A stretch of DNA of 64,000 bases, taken from positions 50,465,416 through 50,529,415 of the forward strand of contig OX421966.1 of NCBI GenBank assembly GCA_949128115.1, given 5' to 3'. Positions 11,655 to 23,684 of this stretch are shown here, piece by piece. The notes beneath the pieces are model-generated. The model was not told the DNA's origin. It did not search any database and saw only the letters and a list, made by a program, of their open reading frames with translations. A program made the position numbers and the translations under genes. Numbering within the stretch: the stretch's first letter is position 1; each line of letters starts with the position of its first letter. The stretch is from Anaspis maculata. Taxonomy: Eukaryota > Arthropoda > Insecta > Coleoptera > Scraptiidae.

Positions 11655-11980
11655 AGCTTGTGGTGTGGTAGTATTCGCATTTGACTACCACTCCAGAGGT
11701 CGCGGGTTTGATTTTCGCGGATTTTCGCCTCGAAAACAAGCTTCTTGGTTCAGTTGGAATCTCGGTTGGAATGCTTGCTAAATGCAAGACTGTGTGTCGC
11801 ATAGCACGTAAAATACGAACGATGGTGCCGACCCCATGCGATGTTGATGGTCGTTAAAAATCCCTACCCTGGTGTTGGAACACACAGGGGTTCGGCAAAA
11901 TTTCCGGTATACTGGAGGACACCATTCACCAGCGTCGGTGTTAGTCTTCGTTAAATCCGACGGTCAATAAACGAATGAAA
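11655..11980 (+). mobile_element. tRNA-derived SINE (probable)
   Basis: The head has a pol-III-like arrangement: an A-box-like GTGGTAGTATTCGCA and, about 35 bases later, a B-box-like GGGTTTGATTTTCGCGG. A unique body follows with CCCTACCCTGGTGTTGGAAC and the tail ends AATAAACGAATGAAAAAA. It lies inside the 4.9-kb element. Only one copy was noticed in the window. Confidence 0.55.
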
Positions 11981-12843
11981 AAATATTGTGATCTTGTGCA
12001 ATGTTGATACATTTTTCCAAGACTGCTGAATACGTTTACGTATCATTGCTGTTTGCTATTTCTACCCTCAAGAACTAGGGTACCCTATCCTCATGGGGTA
12101 GTTATAGTTACTTCAGACTTGTTACTCAGATCGTATTTTACCTCGTATTTTACCTATTCAATTCAGTTTAATTCAATTCATGGTTTCTAAAAATATATAA
12201 TTTTTATAACAAGAGTTTTGGTTAAGACAAATTGAGATGAATATAAGGTTAAATCAAGACAAAATGTTGATAAATACCAATAAAATATTAATTAATAAAA
12301 ATGCCAAATTTATAGTCACTCGTTAAGGGCAAATGATCATAGGTAGTTTTAGTTTCTTCAACCCCGTAGCATAAATCGTATTTTACATATCATAATCGTA
12401 CTCAGCAACCCAGAAAACGTTGGAAAAGACACCCCACACAAGACCTTTTCTTGGTTTCTGAATTTGACTTATTTTTTCCCAAAATGGCGCCTATTTTCCG
12501 ACTTCCGGTGGCGGCATCGTGAGGTGGGTACTCAGGTCATACTAATTAGAGGCACGTAGCTCCGTATCGACCTCAAAAACGTATTTGTAGGTCAAGGAAT
12601 TATTTCAAAGATTTTTCCTTATTTTTACTTCTCCCCCCCCCCCAAATTTGGGCCCGCATCAAAATTTTTTTAGGAACTACGGGCCAAATCGTTTAAATAG
12701 GTCTTGAGAACAACTGTACCAGATGGCTTGCTTTAATCATTAAATGCGGTATCTTTATGCGAACCACGGGCACTAAATGGGCGTCGCTGCGCTTGCGACT
12801 AAAATTAAAACTTGCCGCTAAATAAGCTGACTGAACCCACCCT

Positions 12844-14544
12844 CAATTACTTGTTCTTTGTGGGTAAAATGTATGGTGTTGGTACGAATGATACGATGCT
12901 AGCTTGATTCCAACATCTTGACAGTTAGTTTTCTGGATGTGCTATGTGTAATGTAACTGTTGTCACTGTCATCACAACGTGAATAAATTTTAAATGAACA
13001 TTTTCAAGATTACGTAGCTGAAAAAGGGGAACGTGAGTTTCTTTTCCGAGAAAATTTGCTGCGGTCGATTGTTTCTACTGATTCGTGGTTCTTTGCTAAT
13101 GCTGTTACAGTCACGGCTAGTGGCGACTACACAAGAAAATGATGCTGAAGGGCGACAGCACTGAAGCAAATGGAATAAAAATGCCTGCTACTCAACGCTG
13201 CTGCCCAGTGGTCCTCAGTGGGGTTGAGTCAACTTCTTCAGATAGACATTGATTTATGGGGTTGCACCTTCCTGCACCTAACGCGGGTCGTCCTGGTCAA
13301 AACCTGGGTAAGCAGCCCTCTCGGGTAATGAAGGCCAGGAAAAAATTTGAAAATTCGTAACGCCCGACTGGGAAATAGTGGAAAACTTCATTTGCAGACA
13401 TAATTTGATTCTTTGTGTCTTGTAAAATTCTTCTTGTTGTGTTGCTTTTTATTATATCGCGGCAAAACCATCCCCGATTTCCTGGTTGCCCTGAATATTC
13501 GCGATTTTCACCAAATGTTACACCAGGTATCTCACCCTGCCCTTTTTTGCTGTTGACAAACTCCCATGAAGTTACTATCGCTGTTACGAAGTCACACGGT
13601 AGTTTTGTTCCAAAAGGTGCATCAAGTAGAAATTTGATTTCAAAAGTTCGCATTGTTGGAAGAAAAATGATGTCATGACTAAAATACGGTTCCGATTTTA
13701 TTTTTTTTTTGTTTTGTTTGATAGAGAAGACTATTCTCATGCATTGAGATAAATAAAGTACCTACCAAATTCAACCTACATTCTGATCTCAGCATAATTT
13801 TTCCTGTGAATGGCATCTTCCATCAAATCAAAAAATTTTGGAATCAGAATGTGCAGTTTGGTCAGAAATGCCATGCTGGGCTCAGTAAGTGTCAATATGA
13901 TGTCGCATGCTTCATTGGGCATCTCCCCCTGAAGAGATCCAAAGGATAACTTCTTCTGGGGGCCGATGAGGTCAAATTTTCTAATGGTATGATTCATCCA
14001 GCAATTGTGTACGTTTCCGTGAATTTTCAAGAAAAAGCAGTAGATCTAGCAAATTCTGTATAAAAAGAACCAAATTTCACATCAAAATCAAGAACTCTTC
14101 GAAAAAACAAAATACGATCGAGAGTCAAAAACCGTTTCGAGTTAATGATATATCCGCTTTCTAAAACTGGAGAGAAAAAAAACCGAAGTTTCTCCTAAAA
14201 AAGTTCCACGCCTTCAAAAATCAACACTTTTGACACCCGTTCCTTTGGCATCCTGTATATCAAGGACAAAGTGGATGGTGACGTATATCGACAAAGCGTC
14301 TTGTAGCTGAAGAAAAGTTCTGCCAGGCACTTTGAACTTTTTTAAAATCAGATATTTTTTCTCGAAGAAATCCTTGCTTGAAATTGAAGCAAATTTTGGT
14401 CTATGCTTAACGTTTGACGAGCAGTTTATAAGACTTTGCGAGACATCGCACGTCGGCTACATGTCTCAGCCGTATGGTACGCCACTGATGCATTGCAATT
14501 TCTAGAAAATAATTGCATTGTGTTTCTCGACTACAAAAATATAA
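12844..14544. other. Stretch with two unassigned minus-strand frames
   Basis: Minus-strand frames of 147 codons (13297-13740) and 84 codons (13776-14030) lie close together without recognised motifs, and they could be remnants of one transposon gene. The segment near 13325-13390 (AATTCGTAACGCCCGACTGG) recurs at 19760-19810, so at least part is dispersed repeat. Confidence 0.4.
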
Positions 14545-15509
14545 TACAGGGTGTCCCAGCTAAAACAACCCAGCGCGATTTTCTCAGAAAATATCAAGGC
14601 AACAAAAAAAAATCAATTGGGGGGAAGCCTGGCCTTTTTACTTTCTTTTGAGGAGGGGCCGATACGTAGGTGCTCTAGTTTCCAAGAAAGTGCAGTTTCA
14701 ATTGGGAGAGTCGCAAGAATTCAAAAATTCACAAAACATTTATTTCAGATGAAAAAAAAATTCAACGTGGTAATGCTAGTTCGGTATTGGGCACGGTTAA
14801 TTTTAGTGGATATTTAGATGAAATTTTTGGCTTGTTTAGTTGAGTTTATTGTAAAAATGTAAAATTATTTGTTAATATTGTAAAATTGTACATAATAAAT
14901 GTTATACTAATTTTGAAAAAAAAAATCTCTTTCTCTGGGCTTTCGATTGATGTGTCGCTGATGTCTGTACCTGGCTCAGTAAGTCAGAGATTTTGTCTTA
15001 CAGCCCAGCAAACGCAATAATCGGAATCCATGACGTCACCGATCACACACTTGTTGATTTCAACACTAGCCGTGTTCAACGCTAGAACTTTTTCACTTAC
15101 CATACCTGGACTCACCATAGCAATCAATACTGGCTGATGTTAAAATCAACAAGTGTGTGATCGGTGACGTCATGAATTCCGATTATTGTGTTTGCTGGAC
15201 TACAAGACAGAATATCTGGCTTACTGGACCAGATACAGACATCAGCGACACAACAATGGAAAGCCCAGAGAAAGAGGATTCTTTTTTCATTTGAAGTATT
15301 TTGTTTTGTCGGTCATGAATTTTCGAATTCTTGTGACTCGCCTGATTAAAATTGCATTTTCTTGCAAATTAGAGCACCTATATACAAGCATCGGCGCCCC
15401 CTCAAAAAAAAGCTAAAAGGCCAGGATTCCTTCCAATTAGAGAAAAAATTGTTGCCTTGATATTTTCTGAGAAAATCGCGCTGGGTTGTTTTAGCTGGGA
15501 CATCCTGTA
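14545..15509. mobile_element. TACAGGG-family foldback element
   Basis: The ends TACAGGGTGTCCCAGCTAAA and its near-exact complement enclose arms of about 220 bp (14545-14765 and 15285-15509). The shared blocks include AACAACCCAGCGCGATTTTC and AATATCAAGGCAACAA. The T-A at the outer edges fits a TA-duplicating (Tc1/mariner-like) family, which is an inference. No transposase is visible. A second inverted repeat occupies the centre. Confidence 0.85.
14925..15279. repeat. Nested foldback in the centre of 14545-15509
   Basis: Arms at 14925-15065 and 15130-15279 are reverse complements: TTCTCTGGGCTTTC, ATGTGTCGCTGATGTCTGT and GACGTCACCGATCACACACTTGTTGATTT blocks recur inverted. Each arm holds a TGACGTCA octamer. 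Its ends differ from the outer element, so it is a separate family that inserted into the loop. Confidence 0.85.
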
Positions 15510-17526
15510 TATTCCCATGTAAAAAGTACAAAACAGCAACAATTTGAAAAGTGGTAGGTATAGTTTCTTGGACTTTCGACCTCCTACAGAAAAAATGCCA
15601 AGCCTCGGGAAGAATGGGAATTTTATTATGTTGTTATCCATCGAATTCTGAAGAGATCCTGAAATATTCAGCTTTTCTCCAATTTATTCTAGGTTAGACC
15701 AAAATTTGCATTTCTATCCTGGGCCGATTTTTTTCAATTATAGGTAAGTAGTTATACCTACTATAAATAAGATAAATTCGAATTGGTTGAAGTTTGATAT
15801 TATTTGAAAAAATTTACACTGTTTTTCCGTATTTTCTCTATTTTATTGGCAACGCCCAAAAAACAAACACCATATAGCCGCGATTATTTTTACCCCATCA
15901 CCGTAGGTACCAACCAAGCAACCGTTATTTTTACAAATTTTGTTTATATCAAACAGTCATAACACACGCACCAGTGGCATAATGTAGATTCAGCGAAGAA
16001 ATTTTTAGATTTTGTGTTTATACTTCCTTTTCAACAAACTTGAATGACTAAGAATTTTCGCTACAATCTAGCAGTCTGTTGCTAACCGCCCCCGATGCGG
16101 AGGCGGCGACTTAAAAACAAAAGCTATCCGCTCGCGCCTTCCTGGTTCACCCGAGTTGGCGCTAAAATTAGCGCCCCCCGGTCCATGCTCGCCACTCGCA
16201 CATCATCAGCTAGACGGTTCTTATTGTATTGCTGCTAGAAGAAAAGTGGGATAAGTCGTGCCCCCACCTTGACACTAATTGTTTTGTACTTTTTTGTTAT
16301 TTTTAATTTTTTGTTGTTTCAAAGCTGCGACACACATTTCGAATAATCATTTTTTCTTTGAGAGCAGCAGTCACTTAGTGGCAATAAGTATGAGTTGAAT
16401 GTCGGTGTAGATGGGAAATTCAAGGCTAGTCCTTAAGGATTTTCTTTTCTGGTCCTGGGGGATACGCCGGCACTAGAGGCGGATTTTGGATTTGTGCCAG
16501 GATTACATCAAAACGAGGCAACGGCCTCGTTGTCGACAACAGTTCTCCTTGCGACGTCGGCAGTAGATCGTGATCTAGGCGTCGGTTTCGGCGTCGAGGT
16601 TTTTTTTTCGAGTTTTTCGAAAATTTGTGCGAGACAATTTTGAGTGCATTTCCGGGCCCTAATAAAAAAAAAACTAGAAGTTTTTTCTGAATACAAGGAT
16701 TTTCAGTGGTTCCGGGAGAGTGATATGACTGAAGCCTTTTGGAGGTATGTTCGGTTTCTTTTATTTTTTGGAAGCTGAAAACTCACAAAGAATCGATTTT
16801 TCCAAGCTGAAATATTACGGTATAAATTTTCAACTTTTACTCGTATTTTGCCCATTTTTGGTTTCATCAAGTACCTATCTATATGAAAAAATCTTTGTTA
16901 AATCCTCATTGAACATGGACACTGGACACTCTGGACAGCCTAAAAGTCTTACTTGATTTTGATTTGACAGGGAAAATTCACATAAACTCGAAGGAGAATC
17001 GGAGCTGGCTGGTGATAATTTTATGCTCTTTGAACATTTCGACCGTTGAACTTTGATCGTAGGTATTTGAACATTTGTAACGCTTTTTGAAACATTTTTT
17101 TAGCCTACACCCATATCATTTTCACAATACAGTGCGATCATTTACAAACTTCTAACCCCCATGCAGCATCATTTTGCGGGATATTTTTAAGACCAAAAAC
17201 TGAAGAAGTCCATTTTCTTTCCGCTCCAGGAGACATACCAATATTCTCCATCAGGTATATGATTCGAATTTCACTGGATTTCACCCTTCCTTCCAGATAC
17301 GGTAACGACTCCTTCATACTAATAATAAAGGTTCTCTTCACATCCGCTGGATAATATAGTAAAGAGATAGCACTCTATCTTTCAAAATTCATATGTTTCC
17401 CACTTTTCTTGTAATTTTCCTTTACCCCAAAAAACTGCAACCAGTTCAAAACGTCGGTAAAAGAAAAAAAGAACTTCCAGTTCTTGAACAAGTCTGTACC
17501 TAGGCCGGATACCTGCTATCCCTTTA
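15510..17526. other. Intergenic stretch, no gene seen
   Basis: Mostly AT-rich, with a short GC-richer block at about 16080-16200. All frames are short and unsupported. Confidence 0.6.
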
Positions 17527-18181
17527 TACAGGCTGATTCAAAAGAGTCGGACCATCTTGAAGGTGCGTAATATGGAGACGTAGTAGAGTGCTGGAAAGTT
17601 GTTAAAAAAATTCTATGTTTTTAATTTTGACGTTATGGAGGGACTAAAGTTGGTTCTTCGATCGCTTCTATTTTCGTTGTGTCAAAAGAATGTAAGTAAA
17701 CTGTTTATGGAAAAACAATGAGTACAAAAAACCAACCTCTGGATTTGTAATGAATTTCTGTTTTGTATATAGGGTGAGTCACGAATCTTGAAAGTTAATT
17801 CTATCAAAAAGTGCCTGCAAACAGTCACAATGGTCCCATAACCTATGTAGAGCACAATTAGACACAATTCATTCAAATAGAATTCTTTTGCTTGTGTTTT
17901 TGTTGAAGAAAACTGAATTTTTGTGATTTATGACTCACCCTGTGAAGAAAACAAAAATTAAATACAGATTCAGAGGTTGATTTTTGGACTAATTATTTTT
18001 CCATTAACAGTTTGCTGAAATCTTTTGAAACAACGGAAATAGAAGCAATCTAAGGACCAACTTTTGTCCCTCCTCAACTTCAAAATTAGAAGACATAGAA
18101 TTTTCTTTACAAATTTTCAGCATTCTACTACACCTCCATATTACGCTTCTTCAAGGTGGTCCGACATTTTTAAATCCTGTT
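17527..18181. mobile_element. TACAGG-family foldback element
   Basis: The left arm (TACAGGCTGATTCAAAAGAG, then GTCGGACCATCTTGAAGGTG and GTAATATGGAGACGTAGTAG) is mirrored by CTACTACACCTCCATATTAC and CTTCAAGGTGGTCCGAC at the right. Arms are about 250 bp and diverged. The centre holds another inverted repeat. Confidence 0.82.
17769..17942. repeat. Nested foldback with AGGGTGAGTCA ends
   Basis: TATAGGGTGAGTCACGAATC at the left is answered by TGACTCACCCTGTG at the right. The sequence outside it (ACCAACCTCTGGATTTGTA against AGATTCAGAGGTTGATTTTT) continues the outer element's pairing. It therefore sits in the outer loop. Confidence 0.7.
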
Positions 18182-18618
18182 AGCTGATTTTTAGAAATCG
18201 GATTTGTTTATACAAATCCTCTACCCCCTAATTTTGTAAAAACTGGTTGTATTTGAGTGAAATTCGACACAAGTATTTTTTTAATATGTAGGTAGTCATT
18301 CAAACAAATATGTCGCAAATTATAAGTAACGAATAAGTCAACTCGTTCATAATAATTATTATCAAATAAAAACAACGAAAAAGTCAACCTTTGGAGAGCT
18401 GAGTCTCGATCCTTTGTGGAGACGATTTTCTTAAACCATTTTGACAGAGAGTCATGACACGAATTGAGGTACCTAAATTGTGTTATTTTTCTTTCATATG
18501 TTTCTGGGGCATCTATACATTATAGGTTACTTCTAAAATAATTGTGAAATATTCCACAAAGTGATTCCTGAGGTATAGGTACCTACCTATATTTATTTTT
18601 TTGATTTCTCATATGTAT
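18182..18618. other. Short AT-rich intergenic stretch
   Basis: No gene, repeat structure or motif seen apart from a TAGGTACCTACCTA word near 18585. Confidence 0.6.
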
Positions 18619-19106
18619 TGTAACCAAATTCGCTGGAGAATACAACGCGCGAGTAAGATACATCTGCGGAATTATCGCGGAGGTGCCGATGCCGTGCATC
18701 GTGAGCGTGTCAGAACATACGCGGACCCGATGGTGGTCATGGTCAATGCTGGAATTCATCAGAAGACGCCTGGAATATTCTCGAATCTAACACGCGAGTA
18801 TATAATACCCTGAACACACTAGAAATCTTAATGATCCTCTGTCAATGATCATCAATGGATCATTGATGATCATCATCAGCTTTCTAGTAAGTATGTCCAG
18901 AGTATAAGGTGCGGGAACGGCCAGGGTGAGCTAGATTTGGATTCGCAGCGGAAATGAACATACAGCGAAGTTGAGCAAAGCGATATTTAAGTGAAAATGT
19001 TCATTTAACGTATATGTGGTAGTACGCAATTATAAATATTGTGTATTGAACGTTCGTCCCTCAATTTTCTAGTAGTATAATAGTGAGTATAATGCAAATC
19101 TGTAAC
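18619..19106 (+). mobile_element. Diverged solo LTR
   Basis: It is 488 bp, against 492 bp for the clear solo LTR at 45282. It begins TGTAACCAAATTCGCTGGAG, shares GCGGAGGTGCCGATG-, GTAGTACGCA- and CTCAATTT-type blocks in the same order, and ends CTGTAACA. The flanks are GTAT and GTGT, which could be a mutated 4-bp target-site duplication. Confidence 0.55.
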
Positions 19107-21318
19107 AGTGTGTCGCACCTACCTGGTTGAGCGAACATCCTGGAAGAGTTTGCACATAAACCACATTAAAAAGCACTGTGGCTGAAGAAGCCTCGGAGGG
19201 CTACAGAACCGAATCCTAACCTCAAGGAAATCTGGTTTCATCTGTCATTCCTCTCAAAAGCCACCCTTTATCCACCTTCACAACGGCCGATTACCTTTTC
19301 AAATTTCTCAAGAATGAGGTCCATTTTCCAAAAATATGTTCCATACACCTCTCAATATCTACAGTTTCTGTTTTTTTGTTTTGTTTTTTTTTTGAAGAAA
19401 TATATCAACAGTTTCTGTTACAAAATTATTTTCCAAATCTGAACTGCCTACAAAAAAGAACTAGAAACTTTATTTCATATTAGTCGCGGAGAAGCTGAAG
19501 AGACAAAATACCAAACATTCGAGCCACTCTCTCGTGAAATTTCTTTTTTTTGGACTCAACACAGTCTGGTTGAGGGTCGTCCTCAAACATTAACCACCAT
19601 AATAAACCTTGACAAAGGAGTTAATCTGAACAAATTCAGATTAACAACAATGTACAAATGTAGGCAGAGATTGTTACGTAGCCATGTAGTTGTTTGTAGG
19701 TATGTAGCAAATGAATTAGCGTTCGGCGTTCCCAGTGCTTTCGGCCAGGAAATGCTTTTTCGCAACTTTGAAAATTCGTAGCGCCCGACCAGAAAATGGT
19801 GGAAAACCGTGACTGCTGCTGAAATTTTCTTTTTACGTTGTCAGTGCAGGATTACTTTTAAGCCGAGTGCGACATCTAGCAGATTAGCGGAGCGGCGTAG
19901 TGTTCAGCAACAGAAATAATCAGCGGTTATATTGACACTGCTTGCAAGCATAACCTAGAATCCATTCCAAGTTGAAATAAAACACAACTTGCCATGAAAA
20001 ATTCAAGTTTTGTTAGTGTCCCTAATTTTTTATGTTTGAGTTTAATGTCATCTCATCTTGACACCTAACGGGAGGTTCCGTTGGAATTTGTGTCTTTATG
20101 ACATCAAACTTTCATCTGAACTACGCTGTGTTGTCAAATTGTCATTCTGGTGACCACGCGTCGATTTGCTTACTGGTCTGATAGCTGAGCTGCTGAGTTC
20201 TTTCGGCCGGGATCACAAACCATCATACTGGAACACACAGAGTGAATTAAAGTGAATTTTTGACTTGATTGCTCAATTAATAACCTAGCATTTATGCGAC
20301 GCCAACGAGGCCCCTTGCTCTAGCCGGCGCGGAGCGGGGTGAATAATGACTTCCTTGCATAAAAATCTGTAATTTTGAGTTGATACACCCACGAGCCTAC
20401 CTGACAGCGCCTCTCGGTTGATGATAAGGGGGGTTATGATCTCATAAACGAGATCACTTGCGACGAAATCACACTCCGGCGTTAAAAATGGATCTTCGAT
20501 CCTTGGTCATTTTTAAACTGTATTGCTGGCTATCACATCTTGTGCTTATATTTCTGTCATTGTTGCACCTTTCAGCAGTTTTCACTGTCAAAAGAAACGT
20601 GCTAAGGGCAATTTGAAGACAAAAAGAATTAAAATAATGTGCCAGTGTAAAAATCTGACTTTAACAATTGAATTAAAACGGGCAATCCAGCATAGAAAAC
20701 ATCATTTTGACAAATTTGATTAAAATCATCTTGCGACTTCCTAAATCCATCATAACTTACCAGATGGTCCAACTAAAAAAAAAATCATGAATAACTGTGG
20801 TTTTTGAGCTCTTTTTGAAGCTTTCCAAAGTTTTCATATTTTTAATATTGATCTTTGTGATACATCTGTGGAATTATTGGGATAAAACTCTCTTTGAAAA
20901 AAGCGTTCGTTGTGACCGGTAAACATGCGTTGGTAAATATGGTTTGCTCGTTAAGAAGGGGGGGGGGAGGCGGCTGCAAATTTTAAAACAGGTCTAGGAG
21001 GGGCAAATATGTTAATCCGGCACTGCGTAGACCACACTGGATAATTATCGATAAATTATCGATAATTTTTGGAAAATGTGCACGAATGCAAGTTTAGTTG
21101 GTTTTTTTCAGTTTAACTTGCATGAGTGAAGATTTGTCAAAAACTATAGATGCATTTTCATTGCACGAGTTATATTTTATCAGAAAATTTCATGACTCAA
21201 AAAATCTTTCACGCCTCTGACATTGTCAATTAGTCACTCTAGTCATTGTCGTCAGGGAATGACTACCTACGACCAAAGATTTCACACGGAGTCGCAAGGT
21301 TCCTTGGGTGATGCACCT
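19107..21318. other. Intergenic stretch, no gene seen
   Basis: Only short frames. It contains a block at 19730-19810 repeated from 13320-13390, a slightly GC-richer patch at 20290-20480, and a TTATCGATAA-type dyad near 21045-21068. Confidence 0.55.
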
Positions 21319-21326
21319 ACTATACA

Positions 21327-22185
21327 CAGGGCTGGGCAAAATACTTCTAAAAATGTATTTAAATACAAAATACAAAATACACGATCCAAGATAGTCGAAA
21401 TACAAAATACAAACTACTTCTTGAAATGTCTTTGAAATACAAAATACAAAATACGTATTTTGGAAAGCTAAGAAATTCCGAAATACAAAATACAACCTAG
21501 AGTATTCCAAATACAAAATACAAAATACATTCTTATTGCGTATTTCAACCATTTTATTGGAAAAACCGTAAAATGCAAGTATTTCAATGGGAAACACTTC
21601 ATTCATTCAGTCGCAACAATAAGTAAATTATTATGAACTATGACAAGACAAATAAAATAAACATAAAGTGGAGAAAACTTCATATTCAAACCTATTCCTC
21701 ACTTCATTCATCAATTCTTCAAAATAACAAATGTTGATTTCCTCTGGGGAAAACCAACTTTTCGAAAATATTGTCCGACATCCGACATGGAACCTCTCGT
21801 GGCTGACAGTAGGATAGGATGCACTTATCAGTAAAATGTAAAACGTAAAAGATGCAATCGAACTCATTATCGATCCCAGATAGTGTTCAAAAGCAAGAAA
21901 TGTCCAATGGGGTGAATATAGTATTACCAGAACAATTTCGGCCCAAACAGACTAAAGAGCATGGGAAACAAATGTATTTTGTATTTTGTATTTTGAAAAT
22001 CAAAATACTTTCCCGAAAAATGTATTTAAAATACAGAATACGAAATACTAGCTGCCTGAACTATTCCAAAATACAAAATACAAATACTTCTCAATCAAAT
22101 GTATTTAAATACAAAATACAAAATACTTAAATGTATTTCAATTACGTATTTCAAATACTTGTATTTGAAATACCGCCCAGCCCTG
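21327..22185. mobile_element. hAT-type non-autonomous element
   Basis: The terminal inverted repeats are CAGGGCTGGGC...GCCCAGCCCTG. The flanks are a perfect 8-bp duplication, ACTATACA, at 21319-21326 and 22186-22193, the hallmark of hAT insertion. The subterminal regions are packed with AAATACAAAATAC words in both orientations, common in insect hAT MITEs and possibly transposase-binding repeats. No transposase frame is present in its 859 bp. Confidence 0.93.
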
Positions 22186-22193
22186 ACTATACA

Positions 22194-23347
22194 GACGAAT
22201 TTGTGGACAAATTGGCCTACTTTGCCAAGCCGTTGCAGCACAGGACTCCTTTTTGTGGCCCAAGGAATTATATCGGCGACATAATATTCGCAATTAGTGC
22301 TTCTCAAGAAGAGTGGAGGAGGTCCTGAGGTGCACGATAGCACTACTGTAGTACATATGTATTTGATTTTATGTCTGCTGTTGGTCTTAGTATAGAAACA
22401 CAAAAAAAAATCGCAAAATGCACTTGTGCAAATTATCGCCCAATTCGAATCTGATTGGTTCAAACAACAATAGAAAACTGTCACTCCCATTGTTAGAATA
22501 TCAGATTTGACAGATGAATGAAATTTTCACCAGATTTCATCAGATGAAGTTCTAAGTTGAAATATCTTCATTTTTTCACCTCATTTTAGATTTTCAAGGT
22601 TGTCTTCCAAGTCCCAAAATGACATTCTAATTTAGAATTTTACCAGCTTGCCCAAAAAACGTCGCAGCAATTAACAGGGAGTCTAAAAGCGCAGCAAAGC
22701 TATCATCAATGTACCTACATTGCGAGTCACATTGTAACATGCAGTTCTTCAAGGATTTCTCCTCGACTTGGTCTCTCGGATTTAGAAATTTGCAACATTT
22801 CCAACAAAAAATCGACGTGCGTAGATAAAGCAACTATGTTTAGAGTCCATCGTCGTGTGTTAGTACAAGTCGTTAGATTTTCTATAAATGCGTGTGGGTT
22901 TTGTCTCCCATATAATGTGTGTAGCGAACCTTGAGATTGATTTCAAAAATAAATCCCATAAATTTATTAAAATAACTTCTAGAACTCATCTTTCTTTTTG
23001 CAGTTCGATGTCTGCAGGGCCGCCCACTGCTGCAGACTCGAAATAAGTTCAAATATTAACATGCGTTGACGAGAAAAAAATTGACATTGAAGTTCGATAA
23101 TATAGAAAGCAAGCAAATGATAAGTTGAAGCCTACGGGTCAAGAGCGGGCGACGAATTTTTTATTGTATTTTATTTTCGTAAATTGGCAATGAAAGTTGA
23201 GAAGCTTTCAGAAGATAAAAGCACTACTAGATCAACTCTATATGCCGCGATTTGCCAATTCTCTCAACTTCCAATACTTATCATTGAGGCCTAATCTCAG
23301 GAACTTATAAGGTACTCGAATCTTCCAGGCAAATTTTCGAATATTAA
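22194..23347. other. Stretch without supported gene
   Basis: Directly after the hAT element an open frame reads DEFVDKLAYFAKPLQHRTPF and continues about 30 codons to a stop at 22326-22328. Joining it across the hAT insertion gives an upstream stop, so no intact frame was interrupted. A minus-strand 68-codon cysteine-containing frame at 22627-22833 is unassigned. Confidence 0.45.
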
Positions 23348-23684
23348 TTTAGTGACGGAGTTGAATTACCAAAATAAGCGTTGGGGAATCAATCCGCAAT
23401 CCCTGTGGGTTTATTCCTTGACAAAATCTCACCACTTGAGTCTCTTTCGAAAGCTACAAGGATGTACTTTGGTTTGGGCCCATTGGCATTTCCAAAATCC
23501 AGAAATCAAAAAATATATTTCTCGATTTTTAAAATGCCAATATTGCCAATGCACTCAAACCAGAGTACATCCTTGTAGCTTTCGAAAGAGACCTAAATGG
23601 TACAATTTTGTCAAGGAATAAGGAATAAACTCACAGGGATTGATTTCGCAACGCCTTATTTTAACAATATAACTCCGTTCTTAA
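23348..23684. mobile_element. Foldback element, AAGGACGGAGT family (copy 1)
   Basis: The arms meet near 23515. Blocks GGGAATCAATCCGCAATCCC, GGTTTATTCCTTGACAAA and AGCTACAAGGATGTACTTTG recur inverted. The outer ends are GACGGAGTTG and AACTCCGTTC. The element at 33193-33518 is a second copy with about the same length and order. Confidence 0.88.

Larger units (their letters stand above)
7956..12843. mobile_element. 4.9-kb element with long terminal inverted repeats
   Basis: The left end AGGTGCGTTCAGTCAGCTTA and the right end (reverse complement AGGGTGGGTTCAGTCAGCTTA-like) open long inverted arms. The arms match, with gaps, through the blocks TTTAATGATTAAAGCAAGCCAT, the 'facing' CGATTTGGCCCGTAGTTCC block, a G/C homopolymer run, and a CCGGAAGTC plus GCGCCATTTTGG block. 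Arms span about 7956-8500 and 12350-12843. The interior carries another inverted copy of the arm sequence (8150-9400), three decayed pieces of one transposon-associated protein, and a SINE. I could not identify a target-site duplication, so the superfamily is left open. Confidence 0.75.

Noticed and set aside
22186..22328. Host gene interrupted by the hAT element (frame with DEFVDKLAYFAKP)
   Set aside because: Removing the element and one duplication copy leaves an in-frame TGA just upstream and no recognised family. A resemblance to innexins was considered and is too weak.
22975..23045. Terminal exon after TTCTTTTTGCAG
   Set aside because: The acceptor is good, but both possible frames stop within about 22 codons, and the CTGCAG-rich dyad inside suggests a repeat rather than coding sequence.
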